From the NCBI RefSeq assembly GCF_000002235.5, contig NW_022145605.1:1229321-1293320 (forward strand): 64,000 nucleotides of DNA, in the 5' to 3' direction. The position numbers were made by a program, and so were the translations under genes. This DNA comes from Strongylocentrotus purpuratus. Lineage: Eukaryota > Echinodermata > Echinoidea > Camarodonta > Strongylocentrotidae. This document shows positions 38,301-47,079 of the stretch, piece after piece. Under the pieces are notes generated by a model. That model had not been told where the DNA came from, did no database searches, and saw nothing but the letters and a program-made list of their open reading frames with translations. Within the stretch, counting starts at the first letter, position 1. Each line of letters begins with the position of its first letter.

Positions 38301-41300
38301 CCTTGAGTCTGTTTATGCACCTATTTCCATACGATAAATGCATACAGCCTCGACTCGAGTGTGGATAGATTGCATAGTGAACTTCTTTACATGCATGATT
38401 TGTATATTATTGAATGAGACCTATATGTACATCAATCAGTATAAAATATTTTCATTATTAAGTTAACCAACATCTCCTCGCATAAACCTACCTCTTTGAC
38501 GTTGAAAGGCACCCCTCTCATTTTAATGGTGAAATCTCCTCTCTCGTATTTTTCATCTTTTCTGACACTTCTCATCAATTTCACCTGTAAAAACAAAACC
38601 AGTGAATCAATGATTCATTATCTATCATAATCATTACAAGATAATACCAACAAAACGGCAGGTATATAGAATTTTCTGCTAGACCATCATAGTACAACAT
38701 GCCTATGCTACCCAGTGCAAACAGTAAATAACCATCATAATTTATAAAGTCTTTTTACAGAGATCAGGAGGAACTCAAATGACTAAAATACAATTACAGC
38801 AAGATGGTTCCAGAAAACATTTAATCCACAAAGGAAATAATCATAGAAAAAATTAATGCAATCTATGTTGAAGCAACATACCTTATTTTTCCGGACTCTT
38901 TCAGTAGTAGGTGATGCCTTAACGTTGGGAACTTCCTTAACCTCTGTCTGTACAGCTTTCTTGTTCTCCTCCCCCTCTTCTTCCTCCTCCTCTTCTTCCT
39001 CCTCACTATCCTCATCAGATGAAGAGGATTCATCTTCACTGCTCCCATCCTGAATCCCTTCATCCTCTGTCTGTACTTTCACTCTCTTGGATTTCAAGTA
39101 CTGTATTCAGATGAAAATATTACATCGGTAAGTCATGTATCATGTACTCTGCAATAAGTTAGTATTGTATTAAGGGTTTTGAGTCAACCAGATCTAGTGC
39201 TTTGAGCAAAAGTAAGTAGATTACTGTGCAGTAAATTTCAATATCTCTTGGTTTGAGGTGTGCGAACGCATAAAAAGAAGAATAAGCAAATTGAAATATG
39301 CTCAGGCAATTACGACAATGGATGTATTTGGCAGCCCATAGGTAATGTACTTTGGTAAGGACAAAATAGGTATTTTTTCTCTTTGTGTTTAATATGCAAG
39401 TTAATACAAAAACATTACGATGCAATGGTGAAAAATGAGATACTAGGTTTCAGACAATTAATGATAATATTGAATAGCATTTCTTTCCTGGGACACAAGG
39501 GCATATCGCACTTAATTTTGAGTATATTTTGACTCTTCGTGCCGACTCATGAAATATGCTCATCAGTTTGTGGCATATACCCCTGTATCCCACTCAAGGC
39601 CATTCAATGTTATATAAATACATTTATTTTGTAAAGCACATATGTAGTAATTTCTCCTTGCAATTCTGAAGGGCTTTAGATTAACAGCTATAGTAATATG
39701 ATTGCAGGGCCCTCAGGGAGAACAGTATGAATACTGATGAGGCTACCCCGGGTAAACAAGACATATTATTATTATTGTTATTATTAGGCTAGTTGACTGT
39801 GACCCTCAACCATAAATATGTTTAAACTCAATCATTGCTGTCAAAAAAGAATACAGTGTTCAAATGTAATATTAATTTTGTATCATCAAATAGAGAAGTA
39901 GTGAACTTTGTAGATAACGGCACACATGATTAAGTCATGTAAAATGTCTATGTAAGGTCTATAATTATCTTCTAAGAATGGAGTTGTTCCTGCAAGGGCT
40001 TAATCTTCAATAAACATTATCCTTACATCCATGTCTGAAAGCTCTTTTTTGTTTGCTTCTTTTTTCGTCTGATCTTCCTGGACCTCCTCCTCCATCTCTT
40101 CTTCCTCTTCGTCATCATCCTCATCAACATCACTTTCCTCTTCATCCATAGTGTTCTTCCCATCTGCTGGCAGGAAGTTAAATGTGATAAGAAGCAACTG
40201 TTTTGTTTTTTTAACCCAAAGAATCTCATAGTCCATACATAATAAGCTTACTTTTTTGAAGAATTCATCAGCAAGTATTTTCCAATTGGCACAAGTGGTA
40301 TAGAAATCAACTCGCTTTCCTTTTTTATGATATCAATAATAATGTTAAACTTATAAAGTGCATTTCATGTTGCCATCTCATTTGTTTCATAACATCCTTC
40401 CAACTTTTAAATTCCTTCAGATATATTACAAACATGCATATGTTCAAATCATACATCTGTTCTATTTCCCAGGAGGGAGTTTTACAGAACCAACTCCATG
40501 AGAGTCATATCTTTGACCGAGGTCTACAGAGATATTAAGAAGCAGACAACCCTTTTCACAAAACCATGGTAAGCCAAAAATTCATGATTTTTATACTATC
40601 GGCTAAAAAGTCTCTGTCACGATCCATCCGATTTTGTCCTGAATTACCCAAAGAGATTATGAGGCTTTATTTCCCTCAAACTGTTTGAAAAAGTAAAAAA
40701 ATCTGAAAGAGAGGTAGCACAAATGATACAAACATCCAATTTGCATGAAAATATTTGTTACTAATGACATCTAAGAATTTATCAAATTGAGGAAACTTGT
40801 ATCCAACCAAAAGACAACCATGATTTTAATTTCTACTGAAGAAAATCATGAAAACATGATATTTATGACTCACAGTTTCAACATATATCAAAATAGCTGC
40901 AGCATTGAGATGTTGTTGATCTTGTACGTATGACCGTTTCATAAAACAACCCCCTGATTAGTAGAATTAAAACACCAGTTTACCATAAAGCACAAGATTA
41001 ATTTAGACTGTGATATGAGCAATTACCTGAATATTTCTTTGCCTTCATTGGGATCCGATCCATCCTATCTCCGTCACCTTTGCTCTGATCTTTCTTGGAT
41101 ATGCCTGCATCATTATCCCATATTCCTTTTCCTGTCTTTACATTGTGAGCTTCTAGAAACTCCTGGAACTTGGGATCATCTTCCAACTGAAGTAAGAAAT
41201 TGGGAAGAAAAAATAAACATACACTTTCTTTTAATTGGTCTCTAAAAGTATAATTTAAACAGCTTTCAAGGATAATTAGTATACCGGTATATGAAATTCA

Positions 41301-42372
41301 ACAAATACTAAACATGGGATGTTGGGGATCCAATAATACATAAACATGGCAAATATTAAGCTAAAGAATTAATAATAATAATAATATTTAATTTTTATAT
41401 AGTGCTTAATACAAATTTGTGTAGTAAAAAACAACAACTTTGAAATCCTGTAGATTATCATTCTATATCACAAAGCTCGGACAAGTCTTTCAAATTGCAA
41501 CATTTCCTCTGGTTGAATACATAGGTTTTCTTTTCAAATACCAACTAATGATAATAGCATTGTTTATGCATGCAAAAGTTACATACACCACAAATCATTA
41601 GTCAATGTTCCTATTCGAGGAGGCGAGTTGACTTAGTCAAACCAAAGATAGTGGGTTCGAATCCAAACCAGATGGATGACCGAAGCCTGCGTTGTGTGTT
41701 AACATGTATGTTAAAAAGGTAAACACTCCGTCCCTCGAATAAGACATTAAATGGAGGACCCGTGTTGAGGAGTGTCATCACCTTTGCACATTAAGAATCC
41801 ATTGCACTATTCGTATAAGGGTGGGGAGAAACCCTGGTGTAGTGGTCCACCTGCACACCCCTAATCAGTTATACCGGGAGGAGAGACCCGATGGTTACAG
41901 TGATTCGGTTCTCTTTACACCTCCCATAAGGCTGCGACGGGTAGTCGAATGCTCGAGTACCCGCACGGTTGACAACTACTCGGGTACGATTTCTTGTACC
42001 CGAATATTCAGCCGCAAAAAAAAAAACAAAAAAAATGTCCAGGCCCACGCTTACCCGTGCCAGGGAGAGCGGCGTCCGCTAGCATGGTACCGTCGGTAAA
42101 AAATTTTCCCAACTCAAGCACTGTCAAACTCACCTTTCAGAAACTGGGACCAAATGTCCAGATTTCTGTTTGGACTTGGAGGAAAATGGATTATTCTGCC
42201 ATCTTTGGTTTTTAAAACAGCATTGTTTACTGTTATTATTCTTATTAAATCGGCGCCTTCAACTGCAACTCAAAGTAAAGTTGCATGTGTTTTCAGCGAG
42301 GGACCTGAGAAACTGCAGAGTGGTATGGTAGTGGCAAAAAAAGAAAAAAAAATCCAAAAAAGAAAAAAAAAG

Positions 42373-42403
<31 letters not shown>

Positions 42404-45400
42404 AAAAAAAAGGAAAAAAATTCAAAAAAATTCAAAAAAATTCAAAAAAAATTATAAAAAAACATGGTGTCCAAATATTCGAGTATTCGCCTGTGAGCCT
42501 GGGAGTGTACTCGGGTACCTCATTACACTGTTGTGCACAGCACTAACCTCCCAGGTACAGGTGACCCAAGTATCTAATAATAATAACAAGTCTACAGTCA
42601 TACTTACATCCCCTAGACCTTCTAAGCCTTTCTTCTTTTTCTTCTTCTTGGTCAATGTGTCCTGCAAAGAAAACAACACAAAATTGATATTTGATAGACT
42701 TTCACAATAGCGATTATGATGGAAAATGATGAAAAAATTACTACACAAATCTGAAAACAGGGTTATTTCATTTTATCACATCAATATACAACTCTCCTCT
42801 ATGAAATAACCCCGTTTGCTACCAATACAGTACTAAATTAATAATGTTCCACTGAAAAAAAAATCACATGCTCACAATAAAATGGCCACATTCTTTGACT
42901 CTTCATATTTTTAGCTATTTAAAACTATATTCGTAATGCTCATAAACCACAAATTAATGTCTTATAATGTCACTAATTACAAAAATGATGATGAATAAAA
43001 TCAAGTCACACATCTTCCTTACCTGTGTAGCTGTGGTTTTCTTGTCATCTGTGCTTTCCTTTTCCTCCTTAGCTTTCTGTTTCTTTTGAAAAGCTGAGCT
43101 CTTCTCAGAATACTTGCTCCAGGGGCGATCGAGGTTCGCATCACCAAGGTTTTTGGCAAGTTCAACCTTTGTTAGATAATTAGAACAAAAGATAAGTGCA
43201 AAGGGAATCATTTCTTTCCTATCGAAGTACACATCATAAATTTGCTTGCATGCACATCAACCATTGTATCAAATCCTTGGTGAAAAGTGGATGTTAAATA
43301 TCGATTAGATGTAAATACAGGATGAAAATAACAGCTGGAAAGTAGAAATACTTAAAAATTTGTCAGATAATTCAAGCAAAAAACATGTATGTTCTTTTAT
43401 TTATTCAAAATTGTGTTTGATGATTAATCAACTCTGTTCACTTTGATGTGTATTCCATATGTAGACCTATTGTAATTTGTAGGTTTATTTGAACATCTTA
43501 GTTTTGTTTAATATGTAATTGTATATCAGTCTATTTTATGTGTTATAGCGCTTAGAGACTTATTTTAAAAAAATTATTATTATTATTAACAACATGAGAA
43601 AACTGAATTTCATCAACTTTTTGTGATTTTCAGGAAGAGTTTCAGGGCTGTTTTGTGACCTTTTTCTTACCTGAATTCTTGATGAATCAACGTAAGATTT
43701 GTTAAAGAAGTCCACCGCATTCTGAGCTTCTACTTCTGTCTTGAATCCAATAAAAGCAAACTTTCTGAAGACACCACCTTTAGTGAACTTGAGCTGTATG
43801 TCCGTCACATCACCTCTGCTTGCAAATGTGTTTCGAAGCTTCTCCTCCTTTATCTGTGCAGTATTGAGAAGGAAAACAAAATCAATGCAGCATTTTATTT
43901 TTAATAGGATCTCATGGGGGGCCTCAAGCAGAAAAAACTTACGCAAGCTGCTGTATTTTGATCAGCAATGTTCATTGAAGATACGTATAAAACACTCAAG
44001 AAGTTTGAAATGTGTATCGAGTTTGTACACCACCATGGCCATGCATCAGGAGGAGGATTTCCTGAACTGTGTATGATTGCTTGGCACTGCTACATAGGTC
44101 TAGAAGATCTTGCTGCATCTATAGAGAGGGGTCACAACCAATAGTTTGGTCACCCCCCCCCCCCTACCCCACTCACACTATCAAACCAAATACCACCAAA
44201 CATTATTCCTGCCATGCACCCTCAAGCAGTGGAACGCCCCCTCCCCAGAACATTATGGCTGATGCCATCAACACCCATGTGTGAAGTGTGGGACGGGTGT
44301 AATAGCGCAACCAGTGACATATTCATATTTTTTGTATTTACCCTGAACAACATAAGTCGGTTAATTCAACAAGAAAACAAATTACTACAATGTGCCATTT
44401 CCACCTCATGTACAAGTGACAGAATAATCAGCTTGTTGAATGGGTCTGCTCATCAGAAAGGGGAAATTAAAAATTAAAAAACAGGAACGAAAAGAATTGA
44501 TAGGACGCTAGCAGAAGAAAAAGTGTAAGAAAAAAGAGTGCAAGAAGAAGAAGACTCAAGAAGTGGTTTTATAAAGATGTGGATAATCAGGCGTATTGTT
44601 AAAACATTTTGAGTGGGGGAGATGACATCCAAATTTTCAGACATTTTTTTTTCTGTTTTAGGGAGTTGGATAATAGACTCTAGGCCTAGACCTATGAAAT
44701 TGCAGACCCGATATTTTTGCCCCCTCACTTCTCAGCTCAGCTCGGCCTCGCCAAAGCCCAAGGCTTATCTACGCCCCACCTTAGAGTAGCCTTAAGGGCT
44801 CTCTCGAAATGTTTTTTTAATGATATTATTCGAGAGAGCCTTAAACGGCTCCCATACCCCTGCACGGAGAGGCATGTAAACAAAACTCAAAAGTGGTCCA
44901 AAATCACACTTTCGCGCACCCGACCAATATTGGACAGTGGCTTTGATAAATTTTGTCCGAGTTTTGGTCTTAATTAGCGCTTTAATTTCAAAATCGGATC
45001 TAAAAATAACAAAATAAGAGCAATTTTCTTACCAGACCGATACAGCTCAGCTCCCTTTTCACGTGTACCGTGTGAATTCACGATGTCTACACAATGGTGA
45101 TGACCTCTGACTAGCACTTCGTAAATGTGCTGCTTCCGTATAATGCGCTGAATAACACTCATACAGCGCATTATACGGAAGCAGCACAATTTACCCACAA
45201 TTACGGAAGTGCCAGTCAGAGGTCATCACCATTGTGTAGACATCGTGAATTCACACGGTACACGTGAAAAGGGAGCTGAGCTGTATCGGTCTGGTAAGAA
45301 AATTGCTCTTATTTTGTTATTTTTAGATCCGATTTTGAAATTAAAGCGCTAATTAAGACCAAAACTCGGACAAAATTTATCAAAGCCACTGTCCAATATT

Positions 45401-45880
45401 GGTCGGGTGCGCGAAAGTGTGATTTTGGACCACTTTTGAGTTTTGTTTACATGCCTCTCCGTGCAGGGGTATGGGAGCCGTTTAAGGCTCTCTCGAATAA
45501 TATCATTAAAAAAACATTTCGAGAGAGCCCTTAAGGCTACCTTAGAGTTACACAATGACTATCACGACTACGTCACCATTTGAATTGTACCTTAAAGCTC
45601 ACCGCACACTATAGAAGTCGACTGCGATTTGGCTTTGAAGAAGAAAATTCAAGAAATACTTTACGCAATTGCAAGCGAATTGAAAATCTGGTTTCCCCAC
45701 TCAAAACTGAACATGTGGGACTGTACTGTCATGTTGCAAGAATTTTACGTTCTATGTCATCATAGTTACAATCGTTTTATCTTTGTTTCATTAAGCTATC
45801 GGAGGAATAAAATAATAGTTATAACATGTAAGTAAAATACGAACCTGAGGTGGAAGGTTTTTGACAATTATTCGACTCAT
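23724..45880 (-). CDS. RBM19: RBM19: six-RRM nucleolar ribosome-biogenesis protein, complete, 26 coding exons
   Basis: Orthologue of vertebrate RBM19 and yeast Mrd1, which bind pre-rRNA in the nucleolus during small-subunit processing. Coding exons, 5' to 3' on the minus strand: 45845-45880, 43671-43853, 43023-43166, 42608-42661, 41027-41186, 40027-40163, 38882-39100, 38492-38584, 37907-37985, 36719-36790, 35972-36060, 35210-35248, 34746-34821, 33648-33778, 32777-32892, 32107-32203, 31540-31650, 30832-31032, 30369-30525, 28588-28676, 27633-27699, 26928-27066, 26424-26540, 25398-25503, 24628-24751, 23724-23794. Every junction is GT-AG and the phases close to 2907 nt, i.e. 968 residues plus TAG; human RBM19 has 960. 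The protein begins [12 protein letters not shown], the start has A at -3, and stretches such as [25 protein letters not shown] and [11 protein letters not shown] match the vertebrate protein closely. I see no break. Introns hold many transposon relics. Confidence 0.97.
24283..24455 (+). repeat. SINE, 5'-truncated copy with (TTA)n tail
   Basis: CCCAGGTGATGTAAATGGG, TACCTGGCAGGAATTCATT and GGCTAAAGCCAGGGTAATAA match the body of the SINE at 331-622 in order. It ends GATGGCGCTATAGAAATGCC followed by about nine TTA units (24427-24455). The tRNA-like head is missing. Confidence 0.75.
24903..25200. mobile_element. TIR element (MITE), ~298 bp, in RBM19 intron 24
   Basis: Left end ATATCGTCGCCTGGCTGGC then AGAAGGGCGTTAG; the right end is its inverse with a few changes (CTAATGCCCTTCTGCCAGC then TGGCCAACGATAT). 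TIRs are about 33 bp. There is no coding capacity. Confidence 0.75.
26082..26392. mobile_element. GGGGTRTTTCACAAAG-type MITE in RBM19 intron 23
   Basis: Left GGGGGGTATTTCACAAAGAT then ACTAAGTTGAACTTA; right TAAGTTCGACTTAGGATC then TTTGTGAAACAACCCC. Inverted ends of about 35 bp around an AT-rich centre. Confidence 0.7.
26928..28676 (-). other. RBM19: RBM19 exons 20-22: RRM5
   Basis: RRM5 spans about residues 743-825, RNP2 [10 protein letters not shown] and RNP1 MGYGFIEF (789-796). It is split over three exons: 28588-28676, 27633-27699 and 26928-27066. The [10 protein letters not shown] block matches human LLSMGFGFVEYRKPEQAQKAL closely. Confidence 0.93.
28235..28400 (-). repeat. Possible SINE fragment with a 22-bp tandem duplication
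   Basis: The plus strand repeats CTGAGACACAATGACCCTCA twice (about 28357-28399). On the minus strand GTCTCAGTGGTCAGGGTGCA looks like a tRNA-type box A. A box B is not clear. Confidence 0.3.
28799..29560. mobile_element. Element with ATGCCTCCG ends and four ~151-bp tandem units
   Basis: The left end reads ATGCCTCCGTCAT. The right end (29531-29560) is itself a hairpin, ATGCCTCCGGC...ACGGAGGCAT. Between them the word GCATACATAATGAGCCCT recurs at 29049, 29200 and 29351, a 151-bp period, with a more diverged fourth unit near 28870-29000. Each unit carries TGACCTTTGACC copies, and the array ends ACGTACGGACGGACGGACAA. It lies in RBM19 intron 19. Confidence 0.75.
30202..30350. mobile_element. 149-bp MITE, copy 1 of 3 in the window
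   Basis: Ends GGGGGGTGTTTCACAAAGC and GCTTTGTGAAACACCCCCC are inverted and nearly perfect. Internal TTGTCATCAATGACAAATGAC and GATTTGTCACTGATTTTTGT pair as subterminal repeats. Sister copies lie at 54533-54679 and 55291-55430, in the same orientation. Confidence 0.85.
30369..32203 (-). other. RBM19: RBM19 exons 16-19: conserved NWNTLF segment, RRM4 and acidic tail
   Basis: Exons 16-17 (32107-32203, 31540-31650) encode [22 protein letters not shown] through [10 protein letters not shown], a family-specific segment upstream of RRM4. RRM4 covers about residues 620-693, with RNP2 SVFLVKNLP and the strand [26 protein letters not shown] closes it. Exon 19 then gives a Glu/Lys-rich spacer ([14 protein letters not shown]). 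Confidence 0.93.
32225..32397. repeat. (ATC)n trinucleotide tract in RBM19 intron 15
   Basis: About 170 bp of ATC units with GTC interruptions. Frames across it read as poly-Asp, poly-Met or poly-Ser and are artefacts: the true exon 16 ends at 32203 with a TAG acceptor. Confidence 0.95.
32629..32765. mobile_element. MITE related to 46917-47078, in RBM19 intron 15
   Basis: CTTACCATTGATGTTAACTT then GCCATCAATAGTAAC at the left, and GCCATTGATGGCAAAATTAC then CAATGGTAAG at the right. The centre TTGATTTTGATTGGCTGTTG is identical to that of the second copy. Confidence 0.75.
32777..34821 (-). other. RBM19: RBM19 exons 13-15: RRM3
   Basis: RRM3 spans about residues 436-513: RNP2 [14 protein letters not shown]1 KGFAFVTF (478-485), closing strand GRMLHILPG. 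It is the best conserved central RRM, as in vertebrates. Exon 15 continues into a lysine-rich stretch that precedes the SSHNWNTLF segment. Confidence 0.94.
33255..33375 (-). repeat. Possible tRNA-related SINE fragment
   Basis: On the minus strand GAGCCGTAGGTGCTCTAGTAGTC resembles a tRNA-like head and is followed by CTGTGGTCTTCAGGTCC. This is weak evidence based on one box-A-like segment. Confidence 0.25.
35500..35870 (-). repeat. LINE 3' fragment (C-terminal end of ORF2) in RBM19 intron 11
   Basis: Minus-strand translation of 35612-35866 contains [20 protein letters not shown] then [18 protein letters not shown]. This is the hallmark C-terminus of non-LTR retrotransposon reverse transcriptase proteins (RSFxxAxxxLWNxLP...FKxxLKxYLF). 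It is followed by a 3' tail with a TATAGCGC word. The copy is severely 5'-truncated, the usual fate of LINE insertions. Confidence 0.75.
36503..36606 (+). repeat. Three histone-type 3' stem-loops in tandem
   Basis: Hairpin 1 is AGTTCT-CTTT-AGAACT (36503-36518), a perfect 6-bp stem with a 4-nt loop, followed by CAAGAAA at 36525. Hairpin 2 is AGTCCA-TTTC-AGGACT (36543-36558) with CAAGAAA downstream at about 36570. Hairpin 3 is AGTCCT-TTTC-CGGACT (36591-36606). Six-bp stems, four-nt pyrimidine-rich loops and a CAAGAAA purine box are the layout of histone pre-mRNA 3' ends in sea urchins. No histone coding sequence is next to them. Confidence 0.4.
37046..37217. repeat. Foldback element, ~172 bp, RBM19 intron 9
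   Basis: The left arm (37046-37113) has ATAACATGTAGTTTTTAAG, CCTACCAAC, AATTTGTTATGCAAGC, TTTCATCCACTCCTGT. The right arm (37152-37217) is its inverse with few changes. The spacer is about 38 bp. Related sequence lies at 5185-5270. Confidence 0.8.
37411..37876 (+). mobile_element. Degraded THAP-type DNA transposon with promoter-like leader
   Basis: The ends are inverted: ATTCTCGCTACCCCAAATAG at the left and the complement of ATTCTCGCTACCCTAAATAG at the right. Inside, on the plus strand, an ATG at 37660 opens [16 protein letters not shown]. The C-x4-C spacing and position fit the first half of a THAP zinc finger, and GTAAGAACC follows as a plausible splice donor. The 220 bp before the ATG are markedly CpG-rich for this window. 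THAP fingers occur in P, Kolobok and related transposases. The rest of the transposase is absent. Confidence 0.5.
39690..39785 (+). repeat. Retroposon 3' tail
   Basis: CCTCAGGGAGAACAG, GATGAGGCTACCCCGGGTAA and a (TTA)n tail form a typical SINE/LINE 3' end in RBM19 intron 6. No head was recognised. Confidence 0.4.
41610..41910 (+). repeat. tRNA-derived SINE in RBM19 intron 4
   Basis: GAGTTGACTTAGTCA is followed by a perfect box B GGTTCGAATCC (41654-41664), then a non-tRNA body with GGTGTAGTGGTCCACCTGC. The tail is not clear. Confidence 0.5.
42340..42455. repeat. A-rich (A4-8G)n tract
   Basis: Repeated AAAAAAAAG and AAAAATTC units close to RBM19 exon 4; low complexity only. Confidence 0.9.
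43430..43590 (+). repeat. LINE/SINE 3' tail with (TTA)n
   Basis: TGTTATAGCGCTTAGAGACT followed by an A run and ATTATTATTATT. The TATAGCGC motif matches the tail of the LINE fragment at 35500-35870. Confidence 0.5.
43671..45880 (-). other. RBM19: RBM19 exons 1-2: RRM1
   Basis: The first RNA-recognition motif spans about residues 2-75 and is split by a 2-kb intron after residue 12. RNP2 is RIIVKNLP (3-10) and RNP1 is FRKFAFIGF (41-49), keeping the aromatic positions that stack on RNA. Exon 2 (43671-43853) carries 61 residues including [12 protein letters not shown], matching the human NKSFIDTSRITV strand. Intron 1 contains a 753-bp foldback element. Confidence 0.95.
44787..45539. mobile_element. 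Near-palindromic foldback element with 8-bp target duplication, RBM19 intron 1
   Basis: Ends start TAGCCTTAAGGGCTCTCTCG and end with the exact inverse. The flanks are both CCTTAGAG (44779-44786 and 45540-45547), an 8-bp target duplication. Each arm is about 340-370 bp and nearly identical: the same 64-residue open frame can be read from either arm. Even the core folds, with ATTATACGGAAGCAGCA against its complement. There is no transposase. An 8-bp duplication fits hAT- or P-like integration. Confidence 0.9.
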
Positions 45881-45922
45881 GGTGATTCTCAAAGCTCTGC
45901 GCACATTGCGTTGTTGATAATA

Positions 45923-45928
45923 CACGTG
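45923..45928. promoter_or_regulatory. CACGTG E-box upstream of RBM19
   Basis: A palindromic CACGTG lies 43 bp upstream of the RBM19 ATG. This is the site bound by MYC/MAX-type bHLH proteins, and ribosome-biogenesis genes are a classic MYC target set. The transcription start is unknown, so it could lie in the promoter or the 5' UTR. Confidence 0.45.
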
Positions 45929-46419
45929 AGGCTCACAAGATCAGATTAGTAGTCTGCTTCAAAGCCGCTCAATTAGATGTGCAAAAATTAAAGGGCAAAG
46001 CAATGAAGATTCCGGAGACGGGTATTAAAAATAAATTGGCACAATTGAATGGCATACACAATGAATAGCATCAAGGAGGTCCTTGGTTTCATACTACAAT
46101 ATCTTTACTTTTTATTTCCTGGACTTGATTAGTCAAAAAGGAAAATAGGAAAGAAAAAAAAAGAACAAAGAAGCTGAAGCTCTTGTTTAGCCACATGAAT
46201 TTCACATTTCTCTTACCGCCCTACATAGCTGTATGTAACAGGCTCTTCTGTCCCCCCCCCCCCCCCTCCCCCGTCTCTCTCTCTCTATCCTAATTCTCAT
46301 CTCTCTTTATCTTTTTTTATATTCTTCTTTCCTTCCTCTCTTCTTCTTCATCATTTTCCCTTCCCCTGTATATATATTCGGTACCTGTATATTCCTCCAA
46401 AACTTCTCCTCATTCTTAA

Positions 46420-46722
46420 AAGGGCAAGTCCACCCCAAAAATAACTTACTTTCAATAGAAGCAGAAAAATCAGACAAACCAATCAAAAAAAGTTTGAGCT
46501 AAATCGGATAACTAATTAGAAAGTGAGGACATGTCGTCACAAACTGATAACAAAATTGGCAATTTGTGTAGTGATTTCCAGTGTTCATTGGTTTTACCTA
46601 CTTTTTCAAAAATTCCTAACTTTCTTATTAGTTGTCCGATTTTGCTCAAACCTTTTTTGATTGGTTTGTCTGATTTTTCTGTTTCTATTGCAAGTAAGTT
46701 ATTTTTGGAGTGGACTTGCCCT
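46420..46722. mobile_element. MITE with ~100-bp TIRs at a TTAA site
   Basis: The left end AAGGGCAAGTCCACCCCAAA, then AATAACTTACTTTCAATAG, is the inverse of the right end. TTAA flanks both ends (46416-46419 and 46723-46726), suggesting a TTAA-targeting (piggyBac- or Kolobok-like) transposase. It is a smaller relative of 2509-3386. Confidence 0.8.
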
Positions 46723-46871
46723 TTAATTTTCTCTTCTTATCTCCACTCTCTCTCTCTCTTTTAATGTTTCAGTCATAAAACGCAATTGGCCCAACTTAAA
46801 TTTGTTGCTGTCAAGCCAACATTGGCCCGCCGGCCACACAGATGTTGGGCCAACGTCATATTGCCATCTGG

Positions 46872-46872
46872 G

Positions 46873-46908
<36 letters not shown>
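46872..46908. repeat. (TC)n microsatellite
   Basis: About 18 CT units directly before the MITE at 46917. Confidence 0.95.
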
Positions 46909-46911
<3 letters not shown>

Positions 46912-46916
46912 ACACC

Positions 46917-47078
46917 AGGGCCCTGTTGCACAAAACTTACCATTGATGGTAACTTTGCCATCAATGGTATCTACCATGGAAACCTTGATTTTGATTGGCT
47001 GTTGAGCCCTGTTACCATAGTAGTTACCATCGATGGCAAAGTTACCATCAATAGTAAGTTTTATGCAACGGGCCCCTG
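46917..47078. mobile_element. MITE with GGGCCCGTTGCA ends
   Basis: CAGGGCCCTGTTGCACAAAA then CTTACCATTGATGGTAAC at the left, and GTTACCATCAATAGTAAG then TTTTATGCAACGGGCCCCTG at the right. Nested GCCATCAATGGTA repeats make several alternative hairpins. It is the better-preserved relative of 32629-32765. Confidence 0.85.
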
Positions 47079-47079
47079 A

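Larger units (their letters stand above)
35972..38584 (-). other. RBM19: RBM19 exons 8-11: RRM2
   Basis: RRM2 runs from about residue 330 to 403. The RNP2 strand is [12 protein letters not shown] and the RNP1 strand is GVIFVEF, with a phase-1 intron between them. [17 protein letters not shown] matches human KCNREYMGGRYIEVFRE, identifying the domain by order as well as sequence. Intron 9 (36791-37906) contains the THAP-type transposon relic, and intron 10 (36061-36718) the histone-like stem-loops. Confidence 0.93.
38882..43166 (-). other. RBM19: RBM19 exons 3-7: charged linker with acidic runs
   Basis: Residues 74-311 form a low-complexity linker between RRM1 and RRM2. Exon 4 (42608-42661) codes a seven-lysine run. 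Exon 5 holds [15 protein letters not shown], matching the human EDTEFQEFLSVHQ segment. Exons 6 and 7 hold Asp/Glu-rich runs (about 199-225 and 257-281) separated by the conserved KELSDMDYLKSK. Such acid tracts are usual in this family and in nucleolar proteins generally; they probably mediate protein contacts or rRNA-like electrostatic effects, which is inference. Confidence 0.9.

Noticed and set aside
42154-42546. Possible hAT transposase C-terminus (KVACVFSEG)
   Set aside because: Only a few residues resemble the hAT dimerisation motif and the rest is poly-lysine from an A-rich tract.
44717-45555. Identical 64-residue frame read from both arms of the palindrome
   Set aside because: It arises because the arms are inverted copies; no domain or start context supports a protein.
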